Assembly (NCBI GenBank): GCA_963790325.1
Contig: CAWBNY010000003.1
Location: 682,001-746,000, forward strand
Reading direction: 5' to 3'
Source: JAXDMK01 sp963790325
GTDB taxonomy: Bacteria > Actinomycetota > Acidimicrobiia > Acidimicrobiales > AC-14
Length of the DNA stretch: 64,000 nucleotides
Positions 11,279-22,483 of the stretch are shown in pieces. A program made the position numbers and the translations under genes. The notes under the pieces are model-generated. The model ran no database searches, had not been told where the DNA came from, and worked only from the letters and a program-made list of their open reading frames with translations. Position 1 is the first letter of the stretch. Every line of letters starts with the position of its first letter.

Positions 11279-11527
11279 GTGGCAGGCGTGTGCGCGGCGA
11301 CGGACGGCGAGTGCCTGCGGGACCGGCTCCTGACCATGGTCGGCGAGCGTCCGGGACACGGCTACGAGCTGTGCGACCGGCTCCGGTGCGCGGCCGTCGG
11401 CACCGCCGAGACGGTCGCCGTCTACCGGGCCCTGCGGGCCATGGAGCGAGACGGGCTGGTCGAGTCCCGGTGGGACGACCCTCCCTCGGGCCCCGCTCGG
11501 CGGGTGTACTCCATCGCCGCCGGCTGA
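11279..11527 (+). CDS. Short PadR-family winged-helix regulator
   Basis: An 82-residue protein with the PadR N-terminal winged helix: RPGHGYELCDRLR, VYRALRAMERDGLVESRW and SGPARRVYSIAAG. It stops right after the wing, so the C-terminal dimerisation helices of longer PadR proteins are missing. The GTG start has an AGGAAGGA Shine-Dalgarno about 6 nt upstream. Its promoter contains strong palindromes, so autoregulation is plausible. An ECF sigma gene follows after 64 nt in the same direction. The ligand is unknown. Confidence 0.8.
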   Translation: MAGVCAATDGECLRDRLLTMVGERPGHGYELCDRLRCAAVGTAETVAVYRALRAMERDGLVESRWDDPPSGPARRVYSIAAG

Positions 11528-11591
11528 TCCGCGCCCACCCGCCCGGTAGGGCGCGCTCAAGTTTCTCGATCCCGAGTCCGATGAGGGGCCT

Positions 11592-12155
11592 GTGGCGTTG
11601 GGACCGGCGTTCGACCGAGTGCTCGACGCCGCCCGCGCCGACGCCGCCTGGGCCTACGAGCGTCTCTACCGCGACCTCTCCCCCTCGGTCTGCGGCTACC
11701 TGCGGGTCCAGGGCGCCCAGGAGCCGGACGACCTCACCAGCGAGGTGTTCCTCGGCGCCTTCCGGGGCCTGAGCACCTTCTGCGGCACCGAGGACCAGTT
11801 CCGCTCGTGGGTGTTCACCATCGCCCACCGCCGCCTCACCGACGAGCGGCGCCGGGTCTCCCTGCGCCCCCTCCTGGCCGACTCCCGGGACGACCACCCC
11901 CAGCCCGACGACCGGTACGGCGGCGACGTGGAGGAGGACGCCCTCCGGCGCATGAGCGCGGCCCGCGTCCGCACCCTCTGCCAGTCCCTGTCCCATGACC
12001 AGCGCGACGTCCTGCTGCTCCGGCTGGTGTCGGACATGACCGTCGAGGCCATCGCCAGGACCCTCGGTAAGACCCCGGGCGCGGTCAAGGCGCTCCAGCG
12101 GCGGGCTCTGACCACGTTGCGTGAAGTTCTCACCACTCAGGGCGTACCCCTTTGA
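11592..12155 (+). CDS. ECF-type RNA polymerase sigma factor
   Basis: A 187-residue sigma-70 family protein with region 2 (DLTSEVFLGAFRGL, FRSWVFTIAHRRLTDERRR) and region 4 (LCQSLSHDQRDVLLLRLVSDMTVEAIARTLGKTPGAVKALQRRAL, given here as the segment ends). The start is GTG. The next gene starts within its stop codon (TTGA), which strongly suggests a sigma/anti-sigma-type pair. Target promoters are not known. Confidence 0.9.
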   Translation: MALGPAFDRVLDAARADAAWAYERLYRDLSPSVCGYLRVQGAQEPDDLTSEVFLGAFRGLSTFCGTEDQFRSWVFTIAHRRLTDERRRVSLRPLLADSRDDHPQPDDRYGGDVEEDALRRMSAARVRTLCQSLSHDQRDVLLLRLVSDMTVEAIARTLGKTPGAVKALQRRALTTLREVLTTQGVPL

Positions 12156-13510
12156 GCCTCTTCGACGATCACCAGGACGAGATGCTCGAAGACCTCATCC
12201 CGGATCCCCGGGAGCTCGGCGGCCTCGACGGGCCGGACCTCTTCACCGAGGACTGGTTCGTCCCGTTCGCCCAGGACGTACGGTTCGCCAGCAGCGGGCC
12301 GGCGCCCGTTCCGAGCCCCCGGTTGGCCTCCGTGCTGGGGTCGGGCCTCTCCATCGACAAAGGCGACCTGCTGGTGACAGCAGCAAGCAACGTCCACGGG
12401 CCTGCGCTCCCGCAGGTGGCCGGACTGCCGAACTGGAGAAAGGAACGAACCCCGATGCACCTAGCGTTTCTCTCGGCGATCGCCGGCAAGATCGGCGGCG
12501 CCGGCACCGCGGTGAAGGCCGCCATCGCGACCACCGCCGCCTTCGCCACCATGACCGTCGCCGGCGCCGCCGCAGGTGTCCTGCCCGGGCCCGTCCAGGG
12601 GACCGTCGGTGGCGCCATCAACGCCATCAGCCCCCTCAACGTGCCCACCGGCGATCCCGCCCCGACGGTGGCCGCGGCCCGCGACATCGTCGCCGACGTG
12701 ATCGCGTCCGTCCCGACGTCGATCCCCGGGTTGCCCCTGAGCAACCCGATCGCCGGCGGCGCCGTCGACACTCCCGCCGGGACCGTCTCGGCCGGCGGCT
12801 CCGCCGCCATCACCGGCTCGTCGATCCCGCCGGCGACCATCCCCAACGTCGCCCTGCCGGCGATCCCCGCCATCGCGCCCAGCCTGCCGCTGCCCGTGCA
12901 GCTGCCGGCCTGCGTGAAGAACCTGATCCCGGCACCGGGCACCCTGCCCGATCCGACCACGCTGGTGGCCCAGATCCCGGCCTGCATCCAGACGGTCCTG
13001 GCCACCGCCAACCTGCCGGTGAACGTCTCCGCCTGCGTGGCCTCGGTGCTCGGCACGCTGACCGGCGTCCTCAACCCGGCCACCATCGGCAGCCTGCCCC
13101 AGCTCGACGTGTCGGCCTGCGTCCCCCTCGACGTGAGCACCTGCACCACGAGCGTGCTGGCCGCCACCGGCGTGACCAACATGCCCTTCGTCGGCGACCT
13201 GCTCCGGCGGGCCTTCGGCGGCTTCGGCGGCTTCGGCGGCTTCGGCGCCGGCGCCGGCGGCTTCGACTACTCCGGGAACGTCAACGTCGACATCCCCGGC
13301 TCGAACGCCATCCCCGCCGGCTGCGTCCCGATCGACATCTCCACCTGCCTCACCTCGGTGACCGGCAGCCTGGGCACTCTGCCGACCACGGGCGGCGTGC
13401 CCCAGGTCGACCTCTCCGCTTGCATGCCGACAGGGCTCACCTCCGGCATCCCGGGCGTGGGCGGCGGCATCCCTGGCCTGAGCGGCATCCCCTTCTTCCC
13501 CTTCGGCTAG
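12152..13510 (+). CDS. Membrane-anchored cysteine-repeat protein coupled to an ECF sigma; putative anti-sigma
   Basis: A 452-residue protein of unknown family, with a TTG start overlapping the sigma stop. The first 80 or so residues are acidic and may be the cytoplasmic, sigma-binding part. Around residues 115-145 a hydrophobic Ala-rich segment (KAAIATTAAFATMTVAGAAA) probably spans the membrane. The remaining 300 residues carry recurring cysteine units such as LPACV, IPACI, VSACV, VSTC, PAGCV, ISTC and LSACM, plus a GGFGGFGGFG run. No HxxxCxxC zinc anti-sigma motif is present. The function is inferred from coupling only. Confidence 0.6.
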   Translation: MSLFDDHQDEMLEDLIPDPRELGGLDGPDLFTEDWFVPFAQDVRFASSGPAPVPSPRLASVLGSGLSIDKGDLLVTAASNVHGPALPQVAGLPNWRKERTPMHLAFLSAIAGKIGGAGTAVKAAIATTAAFATMTVAGAAAGVLPGPVQGTVGGAINAISPLNVPTGDPAPTVAAARDIVADVIASVPTSIPGLPLSNPIAGGAVDTPAGTVSAGGSAAITGSSIPPATIPNVALPAIPAIAPSLPLPVQLPACVKNLIPAPGTLPDPTTLVAQIPACIQTVLATANLPVNVSACVASVLGTLTGVLNPATIGSLPQLDVSACVPLDVSTCTTSVLAATGVTNMPFVGDLLRRAFGGFGGFGGFGAGAGGFDYSGNVNVDIPGSNAIPAGCVPIDISTCLTSVTGSLGTLPTTGGVPQVDLSACMPTGLTSGIPGVGGGIPGLSGIPFFPFG

Positions 13511-13591
13511 GACCAAAGTCGCTCTCGCCCCGAGCGGGCGGTCGAGGTCCCGCTGCCGGCCCAACGGCCCGGTGGCGGGGCTTCGCCGCGT

Positions 13592-14170
13592 TCAGGGGCG
13601 GAACAGCTCCTCGATGTCGAGGGAGAAACCGGGCAGCAGGGGGGTGACCAACAGCTCGCCGACGGTGACCGCGAAGGTGGCGTCGAAGGACGTGGAGTCG
13701 GCGGACGACCGTCGGTGGACGGTGACCTTCCTGGCGGGGGGGTCGACCAGCCACAGCTCGGCGGTTCCGGCGGCGCCGTAGCGGCGGCGCTTGGGGCCGG
13801 AGTCGTAACGCCAGGTGGCGGGCGAGCGGACCTCGACGGCCAGGTCGGGCACCGAGTCGAGGCGGCCGTGGGCCACGTCGGGCCGGCCGTCGCGAACCCA
13901 CCAGGCGTCGGGCAGGTAGACGTCGTTGGCGCTGACCACGACCGCTGTCGGCAGACCGGCCACGCCCCGACCCGGCCCGGCCCCGGTGAAGGTGACGAGC
14001 GTGGCGAAGACCCGGCCGGCGACCTCCCGGTGGACCTCGCCGGGGACGTCGGCGATGGCCGCCCCCTCCACCAGCTGCACCTTCACACCCGGGGGCCACG
14101 TCCGGACGAGGTAGTCGCCCGCAGTCAGGCCCTTGGCCAGGACGGTGCCGTCGGCGGGAGGATGGGCCAC
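13592..14170 (-). CDS. Uma2-family (DUF820) PD-(D/E)XK nuclease-like protein
   Basis: A 192-residue protein of the Uma2 family, which has a PD-(D/E)XK fold. It shows the acidic motif PDLAVEVRSP followed by KRRRYGAAGTAELWLVDPP and VTVHRR. The family is abundant in cyanobacteria and actinobacteria, and its biological role is unclear. The GTG start at 14170 is used. It stands alone, convergent with the cysteine-repeat gene and 187 nt from ispG. Confidence 0.8.
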   Translation of the reverse strand: MAHPPADGTVLAKGLTAGDYLVRTWPPGVKVQLVEGAAIADVPGEVHREVAGRVFATLVTFTGAGPGRGVAGLPTAVVVSANDVYLPDAWWVRDGRPDVAHGRLDSVPDLAVEVRSPATWRYDSGPKRRRYGAAGTAELWLVDPPARKVTVHRRSSADSTSFDATFAVTVGELLVTPLLPGFSLDIEELFRP

Positions 14171-14357
14171 GGGCTACCCGCCCGCAGGGTCCCCGGGCGA
14201 CGTCCCCCGGGTAGGGGTCGCCGCCTGGCGCCGGAACCGGCGGCTCACGACGACGGCCCCCTCGGGCAGGGGACGAGGGGAGGGCCACGAAACCGCCGGC
14301 GCGGTCCACGCGACACGTTCGCGGGCATGGGTGGCCACCAACTGTGCTCTGCGACCG

Positions 14358-15563
14358 CTAGGAAAGGTCCTTGCGGATGAGGTTCACCCGCTGGGCCACC
14401 GCGTTGGGGTCGTCGCCCTGGATCTCGAGCAGGGCCCGGCGGTCGGCCTCCGCCTCCGCCTCGGCCCCGACGTCGGCCGCCGCCAGCCGGGCCTCGACGC
14501 CCTCTGCCACCAGCCGCTCGGCCTCGTCGACCAGGGCCGACACCATGTCGGCCTCGGCCACCACCCGCACGATCTTGCCCTTGACGAACAGGTGGCCCCG
14601 GCCCCGGCCGGCGGCGATGCCGAGGTCGGCCATCTTGGCCTCGCCCGGCCCGTTGACCACGCATCCCATCACCGCCACCTGGATGGGCAGGTTGCGGTCG
14701 GCCAGCGCCGCCTCCGCCTCCCTGGCCACCCGGATGACGTCGATCTCGGCCCGCCCGCACGACGGGCAGGCGATGAGGTCGACCGTCTTGCGCTCCCGGA
14801 GCCCGAGCGCCTCCAGGAGCTGGCGGCCGGCCCTCGCCTCCTCCACCGGGTCGGCGGTGAGCGAGTACCGGATGGTGTCGCCGATTCCCTCGGCCAGGAG
14901 GGCACCGATGCCGGCGGTGGCCTTGATCAACCCGTTGGGCGGCGGCCCGGCTTCGGTGACCCCCAGGTGGAGGGGATGGTCGACGGTGTCCGCCAGCTGG
15001 CGGTAGGCCTCGATCATCAGGGGGACGTTGGACGCCTTGACCGAGATCTTCACGTCGTGGAAGTCGACCTCGGCGAAGTAGGCCAGCTCCCGCTGGGCCG
15101 AAGCCACCAGGGCCTCGGGGGTGATCCCGAGCTTCTCCTCGATGTCGCGGTCGAGGGAGCCGGCGTTGACCCCGATGCGGATGGGCACCCCCCGGGCCTT
15201 GGCCTCCTCCGCCACCAGCTTGATCTGGGCCGGTTTGCGGATGTTGCCCGGGTTGAGGCGCAGGCAGGCGACACCGGCGTCGAGGGCGGCCAGGGCCAGT
15301 TGGTAGTGGTAGTGGATGTCGGCCACGATCGGCACCGGCGAGCGGGGCACGATCTGGGCCAGCCCCACCGCCGCCTCCGGCTCGTTGCACGTGCAGCGGA
15401 CGATGTCGGCCCCCGCCGCGGCCAGACCGAAGATCTGGGCCAGGGTGCCGTCGACATCGGCCGTCTGGGTGATCGTCATCGACTGCACGCTGACGGGCGC
15501 CCCCCCGCCGACCGGGACGGGGCCCACCATGATCTGCCGGGTCCGACGGCGCTCCGAGATCAC
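14358..15563 (-). CDS. ispG: 4-hydroxy-3-methylbut-2-enyl diphosphate synthase IspG
   Basis: This Fe-S enzyme catalyses the sixth step of the MEP isoprenoid pathway. It is 401 residues long with VQSMTITQTADVDGTLAQI at the N-terminus, LNPGNI, GVNAGSLD and the cluster ligands in ACPSCGR and VMGCVVNGPGEA. The GTG start is at 15563. It lies downstream of rseP and dxr, the usual actinobacterial dxr-rseP-ispG order. The C-terminal 60 residues are an Ala/Glu-rich extension. Confidence 0.95.
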   Translation of the reverse strand: MISERRRTRQIMVGPVPVGGGAPVSVQSMTITQTADVDGTLAQIFGLAAAGADIVRCTCNEPEAAVGLAQIVPRSPVPIVADIHYHYQLALAALDAGVACLRLNPGNIRKPAQIKLVAEEAKARGVPIRIGVNAGSLDRDIEEKLGITPEALVASAQRELAYFAEVDFHDVKISVKASNVPLMIEAYRQLADTVDHPLHLGVTEAGPPPNGLIKATAGIGALLAEGIGDTIRYSLTADPVEEARAGRQLLEALGLRERKTVDLIACPSCGRAEIDVIRVAREAEAALADRNLPIQVAVMGCVVNGPGEAKMADLGIAAGRGRGHLFVKGKIVRVVAEADMVSALVDEAERLVAEGVEARLAAADVGAEAEAEADRRALLEIQGDDPNAVAQRVNLIRKDLS

Positions 15564-15737
15564 CGACCCAAGTCTGCCACGCCCCCCCGACCCGACGAGG
15601 CCGCCGCCGGCGGACTGGTGCCACAGACGGGGCCCACAGCCCCCGGATCCGTCACCGGTTCGGGAGGGGGACCGCTCGACGATGGTGGATCAACGGGCGC
15701 TCCGGCGGAACGGAGCCGGCCCCTGCCGGCGGGCGAC

Positions 15738-17024
15738 CTACTGGAACGGATTGCCGACGGGACGGAAGATGTCGAGATAGATCGACGTCACGCCCAGCAG
15801 CACCATGAGCACCACCACCGCCGCCGTCAGGGGCATGAGCTTGCCCACGTCGGCGTGGTACCGGAGGCCACGGCGGGAGCGCAGCCGCTCGTAGGTGGCG
15901 ATGGCGATGTGGCCCCCGTCGAAGGGCAGCAGCGGCACCATGTTGAGGACGGCCACGAAGATGTTCAGCAGCGCCAGCACATAGATCACGTTGAACACGC
16001 CGCTGTCGGCCGCCTGGCCGGCGATGCGGGTGACGCCGATGACCGAGACCGGGCGCTGGTCCTCGGTGCCCGGCGCGGGCCGGCCGGTGAGGTGGCTGGC
16101 ATAGTCCTTCAGCGAGCTCGGGGTGAAGATCGTCCCCAAGCCGTGGACCGATGCGGTGGTGAGGCGCCACAGCTCGCTCCCCGACCGTGCCGCGGCGGCG
16201 ATCGGGCCCAGCGTCTCGGTGACCTCGGCTGCGCCGATCCCGATGAAGCCGATCGTCTCGCCCTCGCGGTCGACGGCTGCCGGCGTGGCGGTGAGGGTGA
16301 CCAGCTCGCCCTGGCGGTCGACCACGAAGGTCATGGCCTGGCCCGCGCTGGCCCGGATCTTGGGCGGCATGTCGGCCCACGCCGTGACCGGGTCGCCGTT
16401 CACCGACACGATGCGGTCTCCGGTGGCGAACCCGGCATCGACCGCGGGAGCCGCCCCCGAGTCCAGCCGGCTGATGGAGCCGATGATGGGCTGGTCGTTG
16501 CGGGGCACGCCCAGCATCCCCCACACGATCATGAGGAGGACGAAGGCGACCACGAAATGGGTCGCGACGCCGGCGACGGCCACGATGACCCGCTTGGGGT
16601 AGCTCTGCTGGCGGTAGGTGCGGGCCTCGTCGGCGGGGTCGATGCCCCGCTCGAGGTTGCTCATCCCGATGATCTTCACGTAGCCACCCAGGGGGATGGC
16701 CTTGATCCCGTACTCCGTCTCCCCGCGGCGGATCGACCACAGGCGGGGGCCGAAGCCGAAGAAGTACTCGGTGACCTTCATGCCCGCCCACTTGGCGGTC
16801 ACGAAGTGGCCCGTCTCGTGGATCATGACCATGGCCACGATGGCCAAGGCGAAGGCCACCACCGGGAAGGTGCCGGCCCGGACCGCCCAGAAGATGCCCG
16901 CGGCGACGATGGCCACGATCGGGATCAGCTTGCTGAGTCCCTCGTCGGGAGGGACAGGGACGGCGGACTGCGGCTTGAGGGTCGTGTCGGTCGTGGTGGA
17001 CGACTGACTGCCGATGTCTGTCAC
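15738..17024 (-). CDS. rseP: Site-2 (RseP/Rip1-type) intramembrane metalloprotease
   Basis: A 428-residue membrane zinc protease. The active-site HETGH is at residues 69-73 within the first strong membrane segments. A PDZ domain lies in the middle (about 195-270), and the second conserved motif NMVPLLPFDGGH is near the C-terminus. Family members cleave membrane anti-sigma factors, so the RskA-like anti-sigma elsewhere in this window is a possible substrate; that link is inference. The start is GTG overlapping the dxr stop (GTGA). Confidence 0.94.
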   Translation of the reverse strand: MTDIGSQSSTTTDTTLKPQSAVPVPPDEGLSKLIPIVAIVAAGIFWAVRAGTFPVVAFALAIVAMVMIHETGHFVTAKWAGMKVTEYFFGFGPRLWSIRRGETEYGIKAIPLGGYVKIIGMSNLERGIDPADEARTYRQQSYPKRVIVAVAGVATHFVVAFVLLMIVWGMLGVPRNDQPIIGSISRLDSGAAPAVDAGFATGDRIVSVNGDPVTAWADMPPKIRASAGQAMTFVVDRQGELVTLTATPAAVDREGETIGFIGIGAAEVTETLGPIAAAARSGSELWRLTTASVHGLGTIFTPSSLKDYASHLTGRPAPGTEDQRPVSVIGVTRIAGQAADSGVFNVIYVLALLNIFVAVLNMVPLLPFDGGHIAIATYERLRSRRGLRYHADVGKLMPLTAAVVVLMVLLGVTSIYLDIFRPVGNPFQ

Positions 17025-18193
17025 GCGGCTGCAACTCTCCGTTCTACGGCTCGCCTGGCCATGGCCCGAGCTTTTCGGTCGGCTTCGATCACAACGTCGA
17101 GGTCGATGGGATCAGTTCCATCATGCCCACCAAGAGTTTCTTGGATCACCGCGGCAATGTCGGCCCAACGCAGGACGCCCTTGAGGAATGCGTCCACCGC
17201 CACCTCGTTGGCCGCGTTGAGCCAGGCGGGAGCGGTGCCCCCGGTGCGGCCCGCCTGGTAGGCCAGGTTGAGGCAGGGGAATGCGTCGAGGTCGGGGGGC
17301 TCGAAGTCGAGGCGGCCCACCTTCGACCAGTCGAGGGCGCCGAAGGCCACTCCGCCCCGGTCGGGGTAGGCCAGTGCGTACCCGATGGGCAGGCGCATGT
17401 CGGGGTTGGACAGTTGGGCGATCACCGCCCCGTCGGTGAACTCCACCATCGAGTGCACGATCGACTGGGGGTGGACGACGACCTGGATGCGGTCGTAGTC
17501 GACACCGAACAGCTCGTGAGCCTCGATCACCTCCAGCCCCTTGTTCATGAGGGTGGACGAGTCGACGGTGATCTTGGGGCCCATCGACCACGTCGGGTGG
17601 GCCAGGGCGTCGGCGATGGAGACCTCGGCCAGGTCGGCTGCGCGGCGGCCGCGGAAGGGGCCGCCGCTGGCGGTGAGGACGATGGCGGCCAGGCGGTCGT
17701 GGGGACCCTGGGCGTTGGCCCGCAGGCACTGGTGGACGGCGCAGTGCTCGGAGTCGACCGGCACGATCTCCGCCCCCGGCGTGGCCCGGGCGACCTGCAC
17801 CACCGGCCCGGCGGCGATGAGGGACTCCTTGTTGGCCAGGGCCAGCCTCCGCCCCGCCCGCAGGGCGGCCATGGTGACGGGGAGCCCGGCGAAGCCGACC
17901 ACCCCGTTGACCACCACGTCGGCGCCGGTGGCGATGGCGGCCAGGGACTCGGGCCCGGCGTGGATCTCGACGGTGACGCCCGGCGGGAGGGCGTCGGCCA
18001 AATCGCCGGCCCGGGAGGCGTCGGCGATGGCCACCATGTCGGGCCGGAACTCGGCCACCTGGGCCGCCAGTTGCTCGACCGACGTGGACGCGCCCAGGGC
18101 CACGATCCGGTAGCGGTCGCGCTCGGCCCGCACGACATCGAGCGTCTGCCGTCCGATGGAGCCGGTCGAGCCGACCAGGCTCACCGTTTTCAT
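17021..18193 (-). CDS. dxr: 1-deoxy-D-xylulose 5-phosphate reductoisomerase
   Basis: The second enzyme of the MEP pathway, 390 residues. It shows the NADPH-binding GSTGSIG near the N-terminus, ANKESLI, VDSEHCAVHQ, the substrate loop GPKITVDSSTLMNKGLEVIE, HPQSIVHSMVEF and the C-terminal LNAANEVAVDAFL. It starts 4 nt after the cdsA stop and is coupled to rseP, with ispG further on, so two isoprenoid steps are co-transcribed. Confidence 0.96.
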   Translation of the reverse strand: MKTVSLVGSTGSIGRQTLDVVRAERDRYRIVALGASTSVEQLAAQVAEFRPDMVAIADASRAGDLADALPPGVTVEIHAGPESLAAIATGADVVVNGVVGFAGLPVTMAALRAGRRLALANKESLIAAGPVVQVARATPGAEIVPVDSEHCAVHQCLRANAQGPHDRLAAIVLTASGGPFRGRRAADLAEVSIADALAHPTWSMGPKITVDSSTLMNKGLEVIEAHELFGVDYDRIQVVVHPQSIVHSMVEFTDGAVIAQLSNPDMRLPIGYALAYPDRGGVAFGALDWSKVGRLDFEPPDLDAFPCLNLAYQAGRTGGTAPAWLNAANEVAVDAFLKGVLRWADIAAVIQETLGGHDGTDPIDLDVVIEADRKARAMARRAVERRVAAA

Positions 18194-18197
18194 GGGC

Positions 18198-20282
<2,085 letters not shown>

Positions 20283-20356
20283 GTACCCTCCTTCGGGGCG
20301 AGGGCCCCGTCCGGACGTCTCGGCGGCCCGGATTCCCCCCGGTCAGACCCAGACGG

Positions 20357-20914
20357 TCAGACCTCGAGCAGCTCCTGCTCCTTGCGCGCCAGCATGGCGT
20401 CGATCTCGGCCACGTACTCGTGGGTGACCTTCTCCAGCTCCTTCTCGGCCCGGTCGAGCTCGTCGAGGGAGATCTCGCCGTCCTTCTCCATCGTCTCCAG
20501 GTCGTGGCGGGACGCCCGACGCACGTTTCGCACCGCCACCCGCCCCTCCTCCGCCTTGTGCTTGACCACCTTCACCAGGTCCCTGCGTCGCTCGGTGGTG
20601 AGCTGGGGGAAGGTGAGGCGGATCACGACGCCGTCGTTGGACGGGGTGATCCCCAGGTCGGAGTGCTGGATGGCCCGCTCGATGGCCTTGATCGAGTTCT
20701 TGTCGTAGGGGGCCACCACCAACAGGCGGGGCTCGGGGACGGTGAACCCGGCCAGCTGCTGGAGGGGCACCTCGCTGCCGTAGTAGTCGACCTTCAGCTT
20801 CTCCACCAGGGCCGGCGTGGCCCGGCCGGTGCGGATCGACGAGAACTCGGCCTGGGTGTGGCTCACCGCCTTACCCATCTTGTCCGCGGTGTTGAGCAGG
20901 ACGTCGTCGATCAT
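20357..20914 (-). CDS. frr: Ribosome recycling factor
   Basis: With the ATG at 20914 (MIDDVLLNTADKM) it is 185 residues, the family length. The frame stays open to a TTG at 20953 overlapping the end of pyrH. Conserved segments are SIRTGRATPALVEKLKVDYYG, LVVAPYDKNSIKAIERAI and LTTERRRDLVKVVKHKAEE, given as blocks. It splits post-termination ribosomes together with EF-G. It follows pyrH as in most bacteria. Confidence 0.95.
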   Translation of the reverse strand: MIDDVLLNTADKMGKAVSHTQAEFSSIRTGRATPALVEKLKVDYYGSEVPLQQLAGFTVPEPRLLVVAPYDKNSIKAIERAIQHSDLGITPSNDGVVIRLTFPQLTTERRRDLVKVVKHKAEEGRVAVRNVRRASRHDLETMEKDGEISLDELDRAEKELEKVTHEYVAEIDAMLARKEQELLEV

Positions 20915-20942
20915 CGGACCCGCTGTCGGCGCACCCGGCCGT

Positions 20943-21686
20943 TCATGAGACAAGCGTACCGATCGGCTCGCCCTCGAGGGCGCGTCTGATGTTGCCGGGC
21001 ACCATCAGGTCGAACACGACGATGGGCAGCTTGTTGTCCATGCAGAAGGTGATGGCCGTGGAGTCCATGATCTTCAGGCCCCGGTTGAGCACCTCGATGT
21101 AGGCCACCTCGTCGAACTTGGTGGCGTCGGGGTTGAGCTTCGGGTCGTCGGTGTACACGCCGTCGACCCCCGAGTGGGTGCCCTTGAGGATGGCCTGGGC
21201 CCCGATCTCGGCGGCCCGCAGGGCGGCGGTGGTGTCGGTGGTGAAGTAGGGGTTGCCGGTGCCGCCGGCCAGGATCACGACGATCCCCTTGTCGAGGTGG
21301 CGCTGGGCCCGGCGCCGGATGTAGGGCTCGGCCACCCGGTCCATCTGGATGGCGGTCATCACCCGGGTGGGCTCGCCCAGCTTCTCCAGCGCGTCCTGGA
21401 GGGCGAGGCCGTTGATGACGGTGGCGAGCATGCCCATGGTGTCGGCCTGGGCCCGGTCCATGCCCGCGCCGGCGCCGGCCATCCCCCGCCAGATGTTGCC
21501 CCCGCCCACGACGATGGCCAGCTCGACGCCCAGGTCGTGGCGGACCTCGGCCACCTCGCCCGCGATGCGGGCCACCACCTCACCGTCGATGCCGTAGCCG
21601 GTGGACTCGTCGGCGAACGCCTCCCCCGACAGCTTGAGGACGACCCGCTGCCAGCGCTCGCGACGCGGCCCGGTCGGCACCGGCAC
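20943..21686 (-). CDS. pyrH: UMP kinase
   Basis: A 247-residue amino-acid-kinase-fold enzyme that phosphorylates UMP to UDP. It shows VVLKLSGEAF, IVVGGGNIWRG, GTGNPYFTTDTTAALRA, GVDGVYTDDPK and VVFDLMVPGNI. The GTG start at 21686 shares one base with the tsf stop (TAGTG). The order rpsB-tsf-pyrH-frr is widely conserved. Confidence 0.96.
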   Translation of the reverse strand: MPVPTGPRRERWQRVVLKLSGEAFADESTGYGIDGEVVARIAGEVAEVRHDLGVELAIVVGGGNIWRGMAGAGAGMDRAQADTMGMLATVINGLALQDALEKLGEPTRVMTAIQMDRVAEPYIRRRAQRHLDKGIVVILAGGTGNPYFTTDTTAALRAAEIGAQAILKGTHSGVDGVYTDDPKLNPDATKFDEVAYIEVLNRGLKIMDSTAITFCMDNKLPIVVFDLMVPGNIRRALEGEPIGTLVS

Positions 21687-22480
21687 TATCGGCCGATCTC
21701 CACCTGGGCGAAGCGGCTGAGCTGGGCGTCGCCCAGCAGGCCGGTGATCGTCTGCTTGTTGTCCTTCACGAAGGGCTGGTCGAGGAGGACGTGCTCCTTG
21801 TACCAACCGCCCATCCGCCCGTCGACGATCTTGGGGATGGCCTGCTCGGGCTTGCCCTCGTTGCGGCTGATGGACTCGAGGGTCTGGCGCTCCTCGGCGA
21901 TGCGCTCGGCGGGGACGTCGTCGCGCGAGAGGTAGGACGGGCGGGAGAAGCCCACGTGGAGGGCTATGTCGTGGGCCAGCGCCTGGTCGCCGCCGATCAC
22001 CTCGACGAGGACGGCGTTGACGCCCCGCTCGTTCTGGACGTGGAGGTAGCTGTCGAGCACGGCCCCGTCGACCGCCTCGAAACGCACCACCCGGCCGACG
22101 GCGATGTTCTCCTTGAGGGTGAGCCGGATGTCGTCGACCGAGTCCTGGTGAGCGGCGAGGGCGCCCTCGCCGCTGGCGGCGACGGCCTGGGCGAGGGTGT
22201 CGACGAGGGCCTTGAAGTCGGGGGACTTGGCCACGTAGTCGGTCTCGCACTTGAGCTCGACGATGGCGGCGGCACTGCCGGCGGTGGCGACCGCCACCGC
22301 CCCCTGCTCGTTGGCCCGGCTCGCCTTCTCGACGGCCTTGGTGAGGCCCTTCTCCCGGAGCCACTTGGCGGCCGCCTCGGCGTCGCCGTCGTTCTCGGTG
22401 AGGGCCCGCTTGGCGTCCATCATCCCGGCGCCGGTGGCCTGGCGCAGGGCCTGGACGTCCTTGGCGGTGAACTCGGCCAT
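21686..22480 (-). CDS. tsf: Elongation factor Ts
   Basis: A 264-residue nucleotide exchange factor for EF-Tu. The N-terminal UBA-like domain reads LRQATGAGMMDAKRAL, and the EF-Ts signature CETDYVAK is at residues 78-85. The C-terminal part carries LLDQPFVKD. It starts 3 nt downstream of the rpsB stop. Length and order are normal. Confidence 0.96.
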   Translation of the reverse strand: MAEFTAKDVQALRQATGAGMMDAKRALTENDGDAEAAAKWLREKGLTKAVEKASRANEQGAVAVATAGSAAAIVELKCETDYVAKSPDFKALVDTLAQAVAASGEGALAAHQDSVDDIRLTLKENIAVGRVVRFEAVDGAVLDSYLHVQNERGVNAVLVEVIGGDQALAHDIALHVGFSRPSYLSRDDVPAERIAEERQTLESISRNEGKPEQAIPKIVDGRMGGWYKEHVLLDQPFVKDNKQTITGLLGDAQLSRFAQVEIGR

Positions 22481-22483
22481 CGC

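Noticed and set aside
15645..15657. A 13-bp exact repeat (GGATCCGTCACCG) of the terminator arm at 1938-1950
   Set aside because: The second copy lacks a clear partner arm; one such match is plausible by chance in GC-rich sequence.
14133..17261. A plus-strand frame of over 1000 codons opposite ispG and rseP
   Set aside because: Same reason: it mirrors strongly conserved genes and shows no domain.
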